Shown: one piece after another, positions 1-7,606 of the stretch
How positions within the stretch are numbered: position 1 is the stretch's first letter
How the letters are laid out: each line of letters begins with the position of its first letter
From: CAZZNQ01 sp964655775
Lineage (GTDB): Bacteria > Planctomycetota > Brocadiia > SM23-32
Length of the DNA stretch: 25,009 nucleotides
Direction: 5' to 3'
Assembly: GCA_964655775.1 (NCBI GenBank)
Contig: CAZZNQ010000062.1
Span: 1 to 25,009, forward strand
Position numbers and translations under genes: made by a program
The notes under the pieces: generated by a model
The model's database searches: none
What the model saw: the letters and a program-made list of their open reading frames with translations, nothing else
Told to the model about the DNA's origin: nothing

Positions 1-1
1 G

Positions 2-304
2 GCGCGCACCTTCACGCACGGCCCGTCGCCGCTGGCCGGCATCGCCAACATGGTGAACTACACCGAGGCGGGCCAGACGCACGACTTCCACTACGACGTC
101 CGCGGCACGGTGACGTCGCTGACCGACGGGGCGGGGGACGTGGCGCAGACCTACGAGCACGACGCCTGGGGCGTGCGCCTCTCGGCCACCGGCCGGGTGC
201 CGGCCGGCCGTTCTTCTGTGAGACAGCCGGGGCGCAACACGGAAGGCGTGCGCAACCGGAAGGTGCCGGGGCACCGCGAGGAGCGGCAGAGCTCGCCTGC
301 CTGA
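2..304 (+). pseudogene. C-terminal fragment of an RHS/YD-repeat protein, broken
   Basis: The frame is open from the window edge to a stop at 302-304. Its first ~60 residues contain typical RHS/YD-repeat core text: 'YTEAGQTHDFHYDVRGTVTS', then a YEHDAWG motif. RHS proteins are large surface or secreted beta-shell proteins whose conserved core ends in a region with YxxRYYD and GRFL motifs, often followed by a toxin tip. Here the RHS-like text stops soon after 'LSATG' (about base 190), and the next ~37 residues are Arg/Gly-rich with no RHS character. The other two frames do not resume the motif either. A GC hairpin (GGCCGG, 3-base loop, CCGGCC at 191-205) sits at the break. The 5' part lies outside the window. 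I read this as a truncated or decayed RHS gene, although a divergent C-terminus is possible. Confidence 0.55.
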
Positions 305-356
305 CGGCCGAGGACGGACCTCATCCGGCGGAACGGCGTCCCAACCGCACCACCGG

Positions 357-3080
357 CTACGGCGTCTTCTCCCTAAGGGCCTGCTCCACCTCGCCGGCGA
401 GTTCGTAGAGCTCGCGCGTGCGGGAATGGGGTTCGGTCCCCAGCAGCCACGCATGGCCCGATACGCCGGGCTGGTAGCGCCACGCCGTGACGCCCCAGCC
501 GCCGAACTGCATGTCGTCTAGGCCCTTCCACATGTAGAGCAGCCGCTCGTGGAGGGCGTCCCGGCAGCGTTCCGCCAGCTCCGGCGCCGCCGCGGCCAGG
601 TCGCGGTTCAGGAGCGCGTCCTCGATGAAGATGCGCGCCTCGGATTCCTGGACGCCTTCCTGCAGGGCGACCAGCCGGTTCATGGCCACCGGCCCGGTTT
701 CTCCGGGCTCCAGCAGGTAGCTGTGGAGTTCATGGAGGTAACCGGCGACCTCGGCGAAACGCTCGTCCACCCAGCCGACGCGTCGTCGGCCGTCGCGTTT
801 GATCGCGGGCCAGAAGTCGGCACCGGTGCGGCCGATGCCTCGGAAGAAGTCGGACGTGACGGCGGTCTCGCACAGGAACCGCCAGTAGCTGACGGGGTGG
901 CGCTCGTTCGCCATGCGGGGGAAGTAGGTATCCAGCCGCGACTTGTTCCAGCCGTGCAGGCTCTTCATCATCGTCTCGTGGTCGCGGTAGGTCGTCTTGC
1001 CGACGGCGCCGCTGCGGCGGTTGACGAGGTCGTCCGCGAACCGCCCGCTCCACCAGGTGGCCGTGTAGCCGACGTCGGCGAGGCCATGCAGGTTCGTGAA
1101 CGCGTTGTGCCCGTGCTGCGTCCAGGTGAGGTCGGGCGCGACGTCCACGAAAAACTGCGTGTCCTCCTTGTTCGGCACGGAGTCGGTGAATATGCCCAGG
1201 ACGAGCCGATCTCCCAGACCCCGCTCCTCCAGCCGTCCCCGGAGCTTCGCGAACAGCTCGCGCCAGATCGTTTCGCTGGCGGGGTCGCTGAGCTTGGGGA
1301 TCGTGGCGTTCTCGGTGTTGCCGGCGGCGTCGACAATGGTGACCAGCGGGGCGCCGGCGGTGTTCTTCGGGGGCTCTTCCAGCACCAGCCCGAAACGGCG
1401 GCCGGTGCTGTCCTTGGTGTTCATGTAGACTTCCCAGACCTGCAGGACGATGATGCGGGGCGTGCCGAGATGCCGCTCGGCGGTGTCCAGATAGCGGTCC
1501 ATCACCGAGAAGTCCCAGTCGTAGGTGCCGTCCGGCTTCCTGATCCAGCGGACCATGGACTGCTCGTTGCCGAGGTTCGTATGGGCGATGACGGGGATGT
1601 AGAGGCTGCGGGCGCCGGTGTCGCTCACGAGGTCGAACGATGTCGCGATGAGGGCGAAGTGCTCGTCGGACCAGAGGGGCACGTCGTATTCGACGGCGAG
1701 GGTGTCAGGCGACTGGACCAGCTCGACCCAGGTGCGGAAGTTCTGCGGGTTGGGCATCGTCCACGGAAGCACAGCGAGGCGCACGGGGACGCTCACGGAC
1801 GGCTCGTCGGCCACGGACACCGTCAGCGTGCCAGCGTAGTCGCCCGGCCGGGCGTCGGCGGGCACCTTAACGCGCACCCAGAGCGGGACGACGGCGCCGT
1901 TGACGCGGCTGGCCGCCCGGGACCGGCCGACGACTCCGACCTCCTCGGGCGGTTCCTGGACGAGGGCATGGAGGAAGCCGACTCGATCCGGATAGGGGGA
2001 GAAGGCGCGGTCGGTATCGCGATGGAGGGCCTGCTGCCCGCCCGAAACGCCGTAGAGGAACGAGAGCTGCGACGACGGGATGGTCCCGGCGTCCGAGGTC
2101 AGGTCGATCGCGGCGACGCGGAGTTCGCGGATGGGCTTGTCCCGGCCGATGACGACCTTGCCGTAGACCGTGCCGTTGCGCGGAATGCTCAGGGTGACGG
2201 GCTCCAGCGACTCGGTGCGGTCGCCGTAGTCCACGTCCACGTCGGCCGCGAGGGTGTCGGCGTTCCATATCTGCAGGCCCTCGGGGCGCGTGGTGTTGGG
2301 CACCAGCCCGTCGGGCCCGGTGGCGGAGAGGGAGACGGCGCGGATCTCGCAGGTGTTCCAGAGCAGGCCGGGATCGTTGTATGAACCACCCACACCGCGC
2401 GCCTTCTTCTCCAGGAGCTCCCCGGGATAGGGCGCGCGCACGACGTCGACGGCGAGGACGTTGACGCCCTTGCGCAGCAGCGCCTTCGGCACGGACAACT
2501 CCATGCTCCGCGTGCGCAGGCCGGCCTTCGGGCCGGGATCGCCTTTCGGGTAGTCGCCGTAGAGGTTGCCCTCCTCGTCCACGAACAGGTCCAGCGGATA
2601 CGGGTCGGCCAACGCCTCATCGGGGTCGGCACCGGAGGGCAGGTTCGCGCGGCTGATCTCCTGCCCGTTCAGGTAGGCGACTGCGCCGCCGCAGTATTCG
2701 ACAACGAGGGACAGATTCCCGACGGCGGACGGATCGGTCACCTCGAACTTGCCCCGCATGCTGAGCCGGGCCAGGTAGGGAGTCCGCGCCGAACGCCGGG
2801 CGGGCCCGCGCATCCAGGTCCGGTCTTCGAACCCCGGCTCGGTCCAGCCTTCGGGCGGCGGGGCCGTCTCCCAGTCCAGCCACTCGACGTTGAGCAGCAG
2901 CGGCTGCGCCTGCCCGGCGGGCTGTTCGAGAAGCGGCGGACGAAGGGTGTGGTACATGCGCCATATTCCCGGAGTGTCCAGAACGAGCACCGAAGAGTCC
3001 GAAGCCGGCGCGCCAAGCGCCACCGGGCAGAGGCCGACAAGAAGGGCGACGAACGCCGCCAGGAACATCCGAGCCGTCAT
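357..3080 (-). CDS. Secreted DUF4091/GH123-like putative glycoside hydrolase
   Basis: The 907-residue protein has a clear signal peptide (residues 1-23: MTARM, a hydrophobic stretch, then ALGA), so export is expected. Residues ~90-240 look like a jelly-roll or galactose-binding beta-sandwich ('AVAYLNGQEISRANLP'). Residues ~250-445 form a second beta-rich domain, including 'VPADARPGDYAGTLTVS', a signature common just before the barrel of DUF4091/GH123-type proteins. Residues ~450-870 form the presumed (beta/alpha)8 region, and near the end 'RLVALQEGVQESEARIFIED' resembles the LEALREGxxDYE segment of that group. I see no unambiguous adjacent Asp-Glu catalytic pair, so activity is inferred. The gene lies 145 bases downstream of the AraC regulator on the same strand. 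A CGGAG motif precedes the ATG. The substrate is unknown; an amino sugar or uronic/galactosaminoglycan glycan is only a guess from family membership. Confidence 0.7.
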   Translation of the reverse strand: MTARMFLAAFVALLVGLCPVALGAPASDSSVLVLDTPGIWRMYHTLRPPLLEQPAGQAQPLLLNVEWLDWETAPPPEGWTEPGFEDRTWMRGPARRSARTPYLARLSMRGKFEVTDPSAVGNLSLVVEYCGGAVAYLNGQEISRANLPSGADPDEALADPYPLDLFVDEEGNLYGDYPKGDPGPKAGLRTRSMELSVPKALLRKGVNVLAVDVVRAPYPGELLEKKARGVGGSYNDPGLLWNTCEIRAVSLSATGPDGLVPNTTRPEGLQIWNADTLAADVDVDYGDRTESLEPVTLSIPRNGTVYGKVVIGRDKPIRELRVAAIDLTSDAGTIPSSQLSFLYGVSGGQQALHRDTDRAFSPYPDRVGFLHALVQEPPEEVGVVGRSRAASRVNGAVVPLWVRVKVPADARPGDYAGTLTVSVADEPSVSVPVRLAVLPWTMPNPQNFRTWVELVQSPDTLAVEYDVPLWSDEHFALIATSFDLVSDTGARSLYIPVIAHTNLGNEQSMVRWIRKPDGTYDWDFSVMDRYLDTAERHLGTPRIIVLQVWEVYMNTKDSTGRRFGLVLEEPPKNTAGAPLVTIVDAAGNTENATIPKLSDPASETIWRELFAKLRGRLEERGLGDRLVLGIFTDSVPNKEDTQFFVDVAPDLTWTQHGHNAFTNLHGLADVGYTATWWSGRFADDLVNRRSGAVGKTTYRDHETMMKSLHGWNKSRLDTYFPRMANERHPVSYWRFLCETAVTSDFFRGIGRTGADFWPAIKRDGRRRVGWVDERFAEVAGYLHELHSYLLEPGETGPVAMNRLVALQEGVQESEARIFIEDALLNRDLAAAAPELAERCRDALHERLLYMWKGLDDMQFGGWGVTAWRYQPGVSGHAWLLGTEPHSRTRELYELAGEVEQALREKTP

Positions 3081-3225
3081 CGCGAATCTCCGTTAGCGGA
3101 ATTCCAGAATGAGGCGTGGGCCGCAGTCGCTCCCCCTCGGGCTGCGTCACAACTTCTGCACCACGGCCGTTTTGACTTATGCGCATGATATCGCCAGAGA
3201 CGCCGCGTGGCAAGCAGAGCGGCCT

Positions 3226-4071
3226 TCACCGGCGCCAGCACGAGCGGGCGAAGTCGGTGGGCGTCTGGCCCTCGTGCTTCCTGAAAGCGCGGCTGAAATA
3301 ATGCACCGACGAATAACCGGTCTCGCGCGCCACGCGCGTCACGCTCAGGCCTTCCGCGAGCAGCTTGCGCGCCGCTCGCATCCGCTGCCGCGTACGGTAC
3401 TGCATCGGCGAGCAGCCGAAGTAGCGGCGGAACAGCGCCGACAGGTAGCTGGGGCTCAGGCGCGCGTATCGGGCGACCTCTCCCAGCGACAGATTACGGC
3501 TGTTGTAGCGCACAATGTAATCACGGGCGCGCAGAAGCCTCGGATAGGCGGGAGGCAGATCGCCGGCGTCGCCCGCGTGCCGGATCACGGCGAACACCTC
3601 CTCCAGCAGCCGAAGCGCCAAAGCCCTCAGCCGCAGAGGGGCGCCCTCCGGACGCGCCGCCCACGTCTCGAACAGGTCCGCAAAGACGGACGCAACGGCG
3701 GGACGCTGCTCGACCGGGAGCTTGCGCGGCCAACGGCCGACCAGCTCGGGTGTGTAACCGTGCGGGTCGTCGCCGAACGGGAGCAGATGCACGTAGTAGA
3801 CCACGTACGGGTCCACGGCGTCCGAGAGGTCCTCGCGGTAATGCTCGCCGGGGAAGATGGTCAGCAGGTCGCCCGCGCTGAACCGGATCCACTCCTCCCC
3901 CACCCGCACGCGACCGCGCCCGGACGCGACGTACCACAGGTCGAAATCGCCGATAAGCGGCCGAGCCGGCGCGTAGCGTACACCCGGTTCGGTTCTATCC
4001 AGACCGGCCGCCTGCACGCAGGGATCGATCGCCCTGTAGAAGCGATCCGTCCAAAGCTCGTCGCAACCCAT
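3226..4071 (-). CDS. AraC-family transcriptional regulator with cupin-like sensor domain
   Basis: This 281-residue regulator has an N-terminal AraC-type ligand-binding cupin (residues ~35-100: 'LWYVASGRGRVRVGEEW', then a PGEHY segment typical of sugar sensors). The C-terminal double helix-turn-helix spans ~178-276. Helix pair one is around 'LSLGEVARYARLSPSYLSAL'; pair two is around 'SVTRVARETGYSSVHYFSRA', followed by the canonical GxTPxDFR-like end. I chose the ATG at 4071 because AGGAC lies about 10 bases upstream. An in-frame ATG at 4158 would add 29 non-conserved residues and run across an AT-rich promoter-like stretch. The gene is divergent from the URO-D-like gene (4224) and upstream of the secreted hydrolase, so it may control either or both. 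The effector is probably a sugar but is not identified. Confidence 0.88.
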   Translation of the reverse strand: MGCDELWTDRFYRAIDPCVQAAGLDRTEPGVRYAPARPLIGDFDLWYVASGRGRVRVGEEWIRFSAGDLLTIFPGEHYREDLSDAVDPYVVYYVHLLPFGDDPHGYTPELVGRWPRKLPVEQRPAVASVFADLFETWAARPEGAPLRLRALALRLLEEVFAVIRHAGDAGDLPPAYPRLLRARDYIVRYNSRNLSLGEVARYARLSPSYLSALFRRYFGCSPMQYRTRQRMRAARKLLAEGLSVTRVARETGYSSVHYFSRAFRKHEGQTPTDFARSCWRR

Positions 4072-4124
4072 TGATCTTGTCCTTGCAGGGATGACCCCGA
4101 TGCCCGGGCGAGCGGGAGGCGATA

Positions 4125-4143
4125 ATCGTTTTGTGCAAATGAT
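4125..4143. promoter_or_regulatory. Imperfect dyad in AT-rich divergent intergenic region
   Basis: Between the AraC-type gene and the URO-D-like gene lies an AT-rich island in otherwise GC-rich DNA. The 19-base stretch beginning ATCGTTTTG and ending AAATGAT pairs at 6 of 9 symmetric positions around base 4134, and contains TTTG-TG-CAAA. A TACAAT hexamer (minus strand, 4142-4147) overlaps it. This is a reasonable candidate for an AraC-type binding site or promoter, but the dyad is imperfect and unconfirmed. Confidence 0.25.
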
Positions 4144-4223
4144 TGTAACATCGCCCAAAGACGCGTGCCCGGTGAAACCGTAGAATAGGGTCGTTCGATT
4201 GGATCCTCTACGGAGACAGCAAC

Positions 4224-5409
4224 ATGCCGCAAGAGATGACGCGCCGCGAACGGATTATGGCCGCGATGAGACGCGAGGAGGTGGACCGCGTTCCCTGCTC
4301 CGTCTCGTTCAATCCGCTTTACCCCCGCCAGCGCACCTGCTGGAACTTCCCCTGGCCCGAGAGCGCCGAGGTCGAGGAACGGACGGAATACCAAGTCGAG
4401 GTGCTCGGGCTGGACCAGATCGTGAGCATGGGCCTGAGCGGCTGCCGCCGGGCCGAGGGCGTGACCTCGCGCACCTGGGTGGACGGCGAAGAACTGCACA
4501 AGGCGTACGAGACGCCGGCGGGCACGCTGGAGGCGTCCGTGAGGTACGACGAGCTCTGGGCCCACGGCGAGGACATCCCACTGATGTCCGACTTCAACGT
4601 CGGCCACTTCATCAAACCCTGGATCCAGAACGAACGGGATCTGGAGTGCCTCAAGTACGTGATGCAGTGGGACGAGACCGGCAAGGCCCAGCAGCGATCT
4701 CGAGATTACTTCGACCGCATCCGCCGCGTGGCCGACCGATACGACCTGGCGGTATTGGTCCAGTTCGGCGAGGGACTGACCGGCGCCATGAAGATGTTCG
4801 GCGCCGAGCCGCTCTGCCTGATGGTTGTCGAGAACCCGGACCTCGTGGACGCCTTCGTCGAGTACGAGCACCGGATCAACCTGAAGACCACCGAGATGGC
4901 CGCCGAGTTCGGCGCGGACATGATCAGCCGGAACGGCTTCTACGAGACCGCCGACTTCTACGGACCGGCGATGCTCGAGCGGTTCGTGGGCAGGCGGCTG
5001 CGCGCCGAGGCCCAGGCGGCCCACTCCGCCGGGATGCTCATGCGCTACACGGTGCACACCGGTATCATGCCCATCCTGGACTACCTGGCCGGGCTGTCGC
5101 TGGATTCGCTGTTCGGCATCGACCCCGCGTTCCACGGCGTGGACATAGAGCGCGTTCGCGACAAGCTGGCCGGCAACAAGAGCCTCTGGACCGGGCCCAG
5201 CAGCACGTACCATCTGTGGGAGGGCGAGAAGGCCACACGGGAGGCGGTGCGGCNNNNNNNNNNAACTGCAGCGTTGTCGCCTGCAGAAGAATATTCTGGG
5301 CGACGTGCCCGGCTTCGTGCTGTCCCCGGCCGTCAGCGCGCACAGCATCATGCCCTGGGAGAGCACGCTGGCGCTCATCGACGAGTGGAAGGCGCTCACC
5401 GGGGCGTGA
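4224..5409 (+). CDS. URO-D-family protein (corrinoid methyltransferase-like), interrupted by assembly gap
   Basis: The protein belongs to the uroporphyrinogen decarboxylase superfamily but not to HemE. It starts 'MPQEMTRRERIMAAMRREEV', the hallmark of the MtaA/methyltransferase-like branch, and contains 'RYTVHTGIMPILDYLAGLSL', where this family carries metal-ligand His/Cys positions, plus an SAHSIMPWE motif near the C-terminus. Members often demethylate methylated substrates with a corrinoid partner; the substrate here is unknown. Ten Ns at 5254-5263 interrupt it. Coding before the gap is in the frame of 4224, while the conserved C-terminus (LGDVPGFVLSPAVSAHS...) is in another frame and stops at 5407-5409. 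The N-run is therefore a placeholder whose length is not real. A literal read-through to 5438 is wrong. The start has GGAG about 10 bases upstream. A TAGAAT -10-like hexamer lies at 4181-4186 without a good -35. Confidence 0.8.
5254..5263. other. Assembly gap (10 Ns)
   Basis: The ten Ns lie inside the URO-D-like gene. The coding frame differs on the two sides by an amount that ten bases does not restore, so the true length is unknown. Just right of the gap, GTCGCC (5276-5281) and GGCGAC (5299-5304) flank a self-complementary AGAATATTCT (5288-5297), a hairpin-prone segment that may have broken the assembly. Confidence 0.95.
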
Positions 5410-5421
5410 GCCGCTTCCCCG

Positions 5422-5450
5422 TTGACACGGCCGGCTGAGGCGTGTACCGT
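5422..5450 (+). promoter_or_regulatory. Putative sigma70 promoter of the DUF2267 gene
   Basis: A consensus TTGACA (5422-5427) is followed, after exactly 17 bases, by TACCGT (5445-5450), which matches only the T, A and final T of the -10 consensus. It lies 62 bases before the GTG start of the DUF2267 gene and just after the URO-D stop. The arrangement is close to the TTGACA-17-TAACGT found upstream of the gene at 22978. Confidence 0.4.
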
Positions 5451-5511
5451 GGCGTATTGAACCGCCGGAGCGGCGGCACGCAACAAGGGGCAGAAAGGGG
5501 GACCTGCAGCC

Positions 5512-5883
5512 GTGGATTACGAACAGTTCGAGCAGGAAGTGCAGGACGCGCTGGGAGAGGAGGACAATGCAAAGGCGATGAAGTTCGCCGCCGTGGTGAT
5601 GCACACCCTTGCCGAAGCGGGCGAGCCGAAGCACGTCAAACACCTTCGGGACCAGTTGCCCAAGGAGGCCGGCGAGCTATTGCATCCTCTGCACGAGATC
5701 AACCGGGGCACGCTTCAGGAGTTCTACAATCGCGTCTCGAACCGCGCTGACGTGCGCGACTACAGAACCGTCAAGCGGCAGACGAAGGCCGTTATCGGCC
5801 TTTTGCGCAGCATGATGCCGGGCGAGATGCAGGATCTGCTGGAATCCCTGCCCGCGGAGTACAGGCCGCTCTACCAGGATTGA
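5512..5883 (+). CDS. DUF2267 domain protein
   Basis: This 123-residue protein, rich in charged helices, matches the DUF2267 pattern: an opening 'MDYEQFEQEVQDALGE', then a helix 'AVVMHTLAEAGEPKHVKHL', then 'RDQLPKEAGELLHPL' (consensus LAAQLPxELxPLL). A second, similar helical half ends in 'LLESLPAEYRPLYQD'. There is no signal peptide or membrane segment, so it is cytoplasmic. The molecular function of DUF2267 proteins is not established; they often occur near stress-response genes. The start is GTG with AAGGGGG about 8 bases upstream. It sits between the URO-D-like gene and the KaiC-like gene, each with its own promoter-like sequence, so co-transcription with either is uncertain. Confidence 0.75.
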   Translation: MDYEQFEQEVQDALGEEDNAKAMKFAAVVMHTLAEAGEPKHVKHLRDQLPKEAGELLHPLHEINRGTLQEFYNRVSNRADVRDYRTVKRQTKAVIGLLRSMMPGEMQDLLESLPAEYRPLYQD

Positions 5884-5903
5884 AGGCCGACGCCATAATA
5901 GGC

Positions 5904-5932
5904 GTGACACAACCGCCGACATCGGCTATACT
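5904..5932 (+). promoter_or_regulatory. Putative sigma70 promoter of kaiC-like/kinase pair
   Basis: GTGACA (5904-5909; 5 of 6 to TTGACA), a 17-base spacer and TATACT (5927-5932; 5 of 6 to TATAAT) lie 20 bases past the DUF2267 stop. The predicted transcript would start near 5939 and have a ~110-base leader before the GTG at 6050. It is among the best promoter matches in the window. Confidence 0.6.
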
Positions 5933-6049
5933 CCGTCGCCGTCCCTGCCGGAAGAGGGGGCGACAGGAACAGCGGTATCGAGGAAGGATGTCCCGACGGC
6001 AGGAGGTGAAGCTCGAAGGTCCGTGGCGCTCCGCCAGGAGGTGGACGGC

Positions 6050-7606
6050 GTGCCAAGGCACGTATCGGGGGACGAACAGGTGGCGGAAGAGGCGGGAGAC
6101 GCGCGGGCAGGCGGATTCGTGAGAACAGGACTCAGGGGGCTGGACGACATCCTGGAGGGCGGACTTCCGCCGGGACGTCTCTACCTGGTGCATGGCAGGC
6201 CTGGGACGGGCAAGACCACGCTCGGGCTGCAGTTCCTGCTGGAAGGCGTCCGCAACGGCGAGCGCACGCTGTACGTCACCCTGATACCCGCGCGCGACGA
6301 GTTGCTGGAAGTCGCCGAATCGCACGGCTGGACGCTGGACGGGGTAGACGTGCTGGAACTGCCGGAACAGGTGCGCGACGGTTCGGCCGGCCGACAGACG
6401 GTGTTCAGCACCGCCGACATCGAGATGAACGAAATCGGCGACGCCATAGTCGAAGGCATCCGCCACCATCGCCCGCATCGAATGGTGCTTGATTCGGTGA
6501 GCCAGCTCGCCGTGCTGGTGGACAATCCCACCCAACTGCGCAGCCAGCTTCTTCAGCTCAAGGATGTCCTCGGGCAACAGTCCTGCACCTCGCTATTCAT
6601 CGCCAGCGAGACCGGCGAGCGACTGCACCACCTTCAGACCCTGGTGCACGGCGCCGTGGAATTGGAGATGGCCACGCCCGCCTACGGCGACGTGCACCGG
6701 AGCCTGGAGGTGCGAAAGGTCCGAGGGAAGACTTACAGTGGGGGCCGTCACGATTCTCGCATAGCCAGGGGCGGGCTGGAAGTGTACCCGCGCCTGGAGA
6801 GGAAACGCGTTGAGCAGCAGGACCGTGGGCCGACGCTCTCAAGCGGCATCCAGGGGCTGGACAAACTGCTGGGCGGGGGCCTGGAGGAGGGAACCGTGTG
6901 CCTGATTGCGGGAACAACGGGCGCCGGCAAGAGCACGCTGGCGAGCCTATACGTCCAGGCGGCGGCCGAACGCGGCGAGCCCTCGGCGGTGTTCTGCTTC
7001 GACGAAGGTCGAGACATGTATCTGCGCAGGTCCGAGGCCCTCGGCCTGGCCGTACCGGAGTATGTCAGGAAAGGCCTGGTGGACCTGCGCCAGATCGATG
7101 TCGGTCAGTTGCCGCCGGGCGAACTCGCACATAGCCTGCGCCGGGGGGTCGAGGAAGACCACGTGCGGCTGGTGGTGCTCGACAGCCTGACCGGCTACCT
7201 GAGCGCGATGCCCGAGCGTTCGATGCTGATGCAGCAGTTGCACCAGGTGTTCTGTTACCTGAACGCAGCCGGTGCGCTCACTCTTCCGGTGGTTACAGCA
7301 CATGGAGTCTTCGGCTCTGCGGAGACCCCGATAGACGCCAGCTACCTGGCGGACACCGTGCTCCTGCTGCGGCATTTCGAGGCGGCCGGGCACATACGCC
7401 GATGCGTTGCCGTGCTCAAGAAGAGGTACGGCGACCACGAGAAGACGATCCGGGAGTTCCAGATTGTCCGGGGCGGGTGCCGCATCGGTCCGCCGCTGGA
7501 GGCGTTCACCGGCGTGCTCACGGGCCTTCCGTCGTTCACGGGGCAGGCCGCGGGCCTGCTTTCGCGATCCTCGGACGCTGAGCCTGGAGGGGGCAATGGC
7601 GGCTGA
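6050..7606 (+). CDS. Two-domain KaiC-like RecA-fold ATPase
   Basis: The protein (518 residues from GTG 6050) has two tandem KaiC domains. Domain 1 has 'GLRGLDDILEGGLPPG' followed by Walker A GRPGTGKT (residues 49-56). Domain 2 has 'GIQGLDKLLGGGLEEG' and Walker A GTTGAGKS (288-295), with Walker B 'RLVVLDS' near 373-379. In cyanobacterial KaiC each domain carries a catalytic Glu pair after a VTFEE/AYEES-like strand. Here domain 1 reads VTLIP (pair lost) and domain 2 reads FDEGR (acidic pair kept). The KaiC Ser431-Thr432 autophosphorylation pair aligns by eye to Ser-Tyr in 'IDASYLADTVLLL'. GTG 6050 is preferred because AGGAGGTG (6036-6043) lies 6 bases before it; an upstream GTG at 6023 is the alternative. 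It overlaps the kinase gene by 11 bases. No kaiA or kaiB is visible, so this is a KaiC-like signalling ATPase, not a proven clock. Confidence 0.88.
   Translation: MPRHVSGDEQVAEEAGDARAGGFVRTGLRGLDDILEGGLPPGRLYLVHGRPGTGKTTLGLQFLLEGVRNGERTLYVTLIPARDELLEVAESHGWTLDGVDVLELPEQVRDGSAGRQTVFSTADIEMNEIGDAIVEGIRHHRPHRMVLDSVSQLAVLVDNPTQLRSQLLQLKDVLGQQSCTSLFIASETGERLHHLQTLVHGAVELEMATPAYGDVHRSLEVRKVRGKTYSGGRHDSRIARGGLEVYPRLERKRVEQQDRGPTLSSGIQGLDKLLGGGLEEGTVCLIAGTTGAGKSTLASLYVQAAAERGEPSAVFCFDEGRDMYLRRSEALGLAVPEYVRKGLVDLRQIDVGQLPPGELAHSLRRGVEEDHVRLVVLDSLTGYLSAMPERSMLMQQLHQVFCYLNAAGALTLPVVTAHGVFGSAETPIDASYLADTVLLLRHFEAAGHIRRCVAVLKKRYGDHEKTIREFQIVRGGCRIGPPLEAFTGVLTGLPSFTGQAAGLLSRSSDAEPGGGNGG

Noticed and set aside
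549..2384. Long plus-strand open frame of 611 codons
   Set aside because: It is antisense to the secreted hydrolase gene, with repetitive Gly/Val/Ala/Asp-rich text and no motif; GC-rich antisense frames stay open by codon bias.
4224..5409. Calling the URO-D-like protein HemE (haem synthesis)
   Set aside because: The MTxRERIxAAxRxExVDRVP opening and the C-terminal SAHSIMPW motif belong to the methyltransferase-like branch, and no other haem gene is nearby.
4224..5438. URO-D-like gene read straight through the Ns to 5438
   Set aside because: The family C-terminus is in another frame and stops at 5409; the read-through tail is Arg-rich nonsense.
3861..5486. Minus-strand open frame of 541 codons spanning the N-gap
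   Set aside because: It is the complement of the URO-D-like gene, crosses the unknown gap and has no ribosome site or family motif.
5944..6003. CCTGCCG/CGGCAGG stem in the kaiC-like leader as a ribosome-site switch
   Set aside because: The 46-base loop is long and the stem masks only the first AGGAGG; the one used for GTG 6050 (6036-6043) is outside it.
5988..6122. 45-codon leader ORF overlapping the kaiC-like start
   Set aside because: It has no ribosome-site spacing, an Arg-rich composition and no recognisable family.
6050..7606. A true circadian clock system
   Set aside because: No kaiA or kaiB is present, domain 1 lacks the catalytic Glu pair and the phosphosite pair differs; only KaiC-like is supported.
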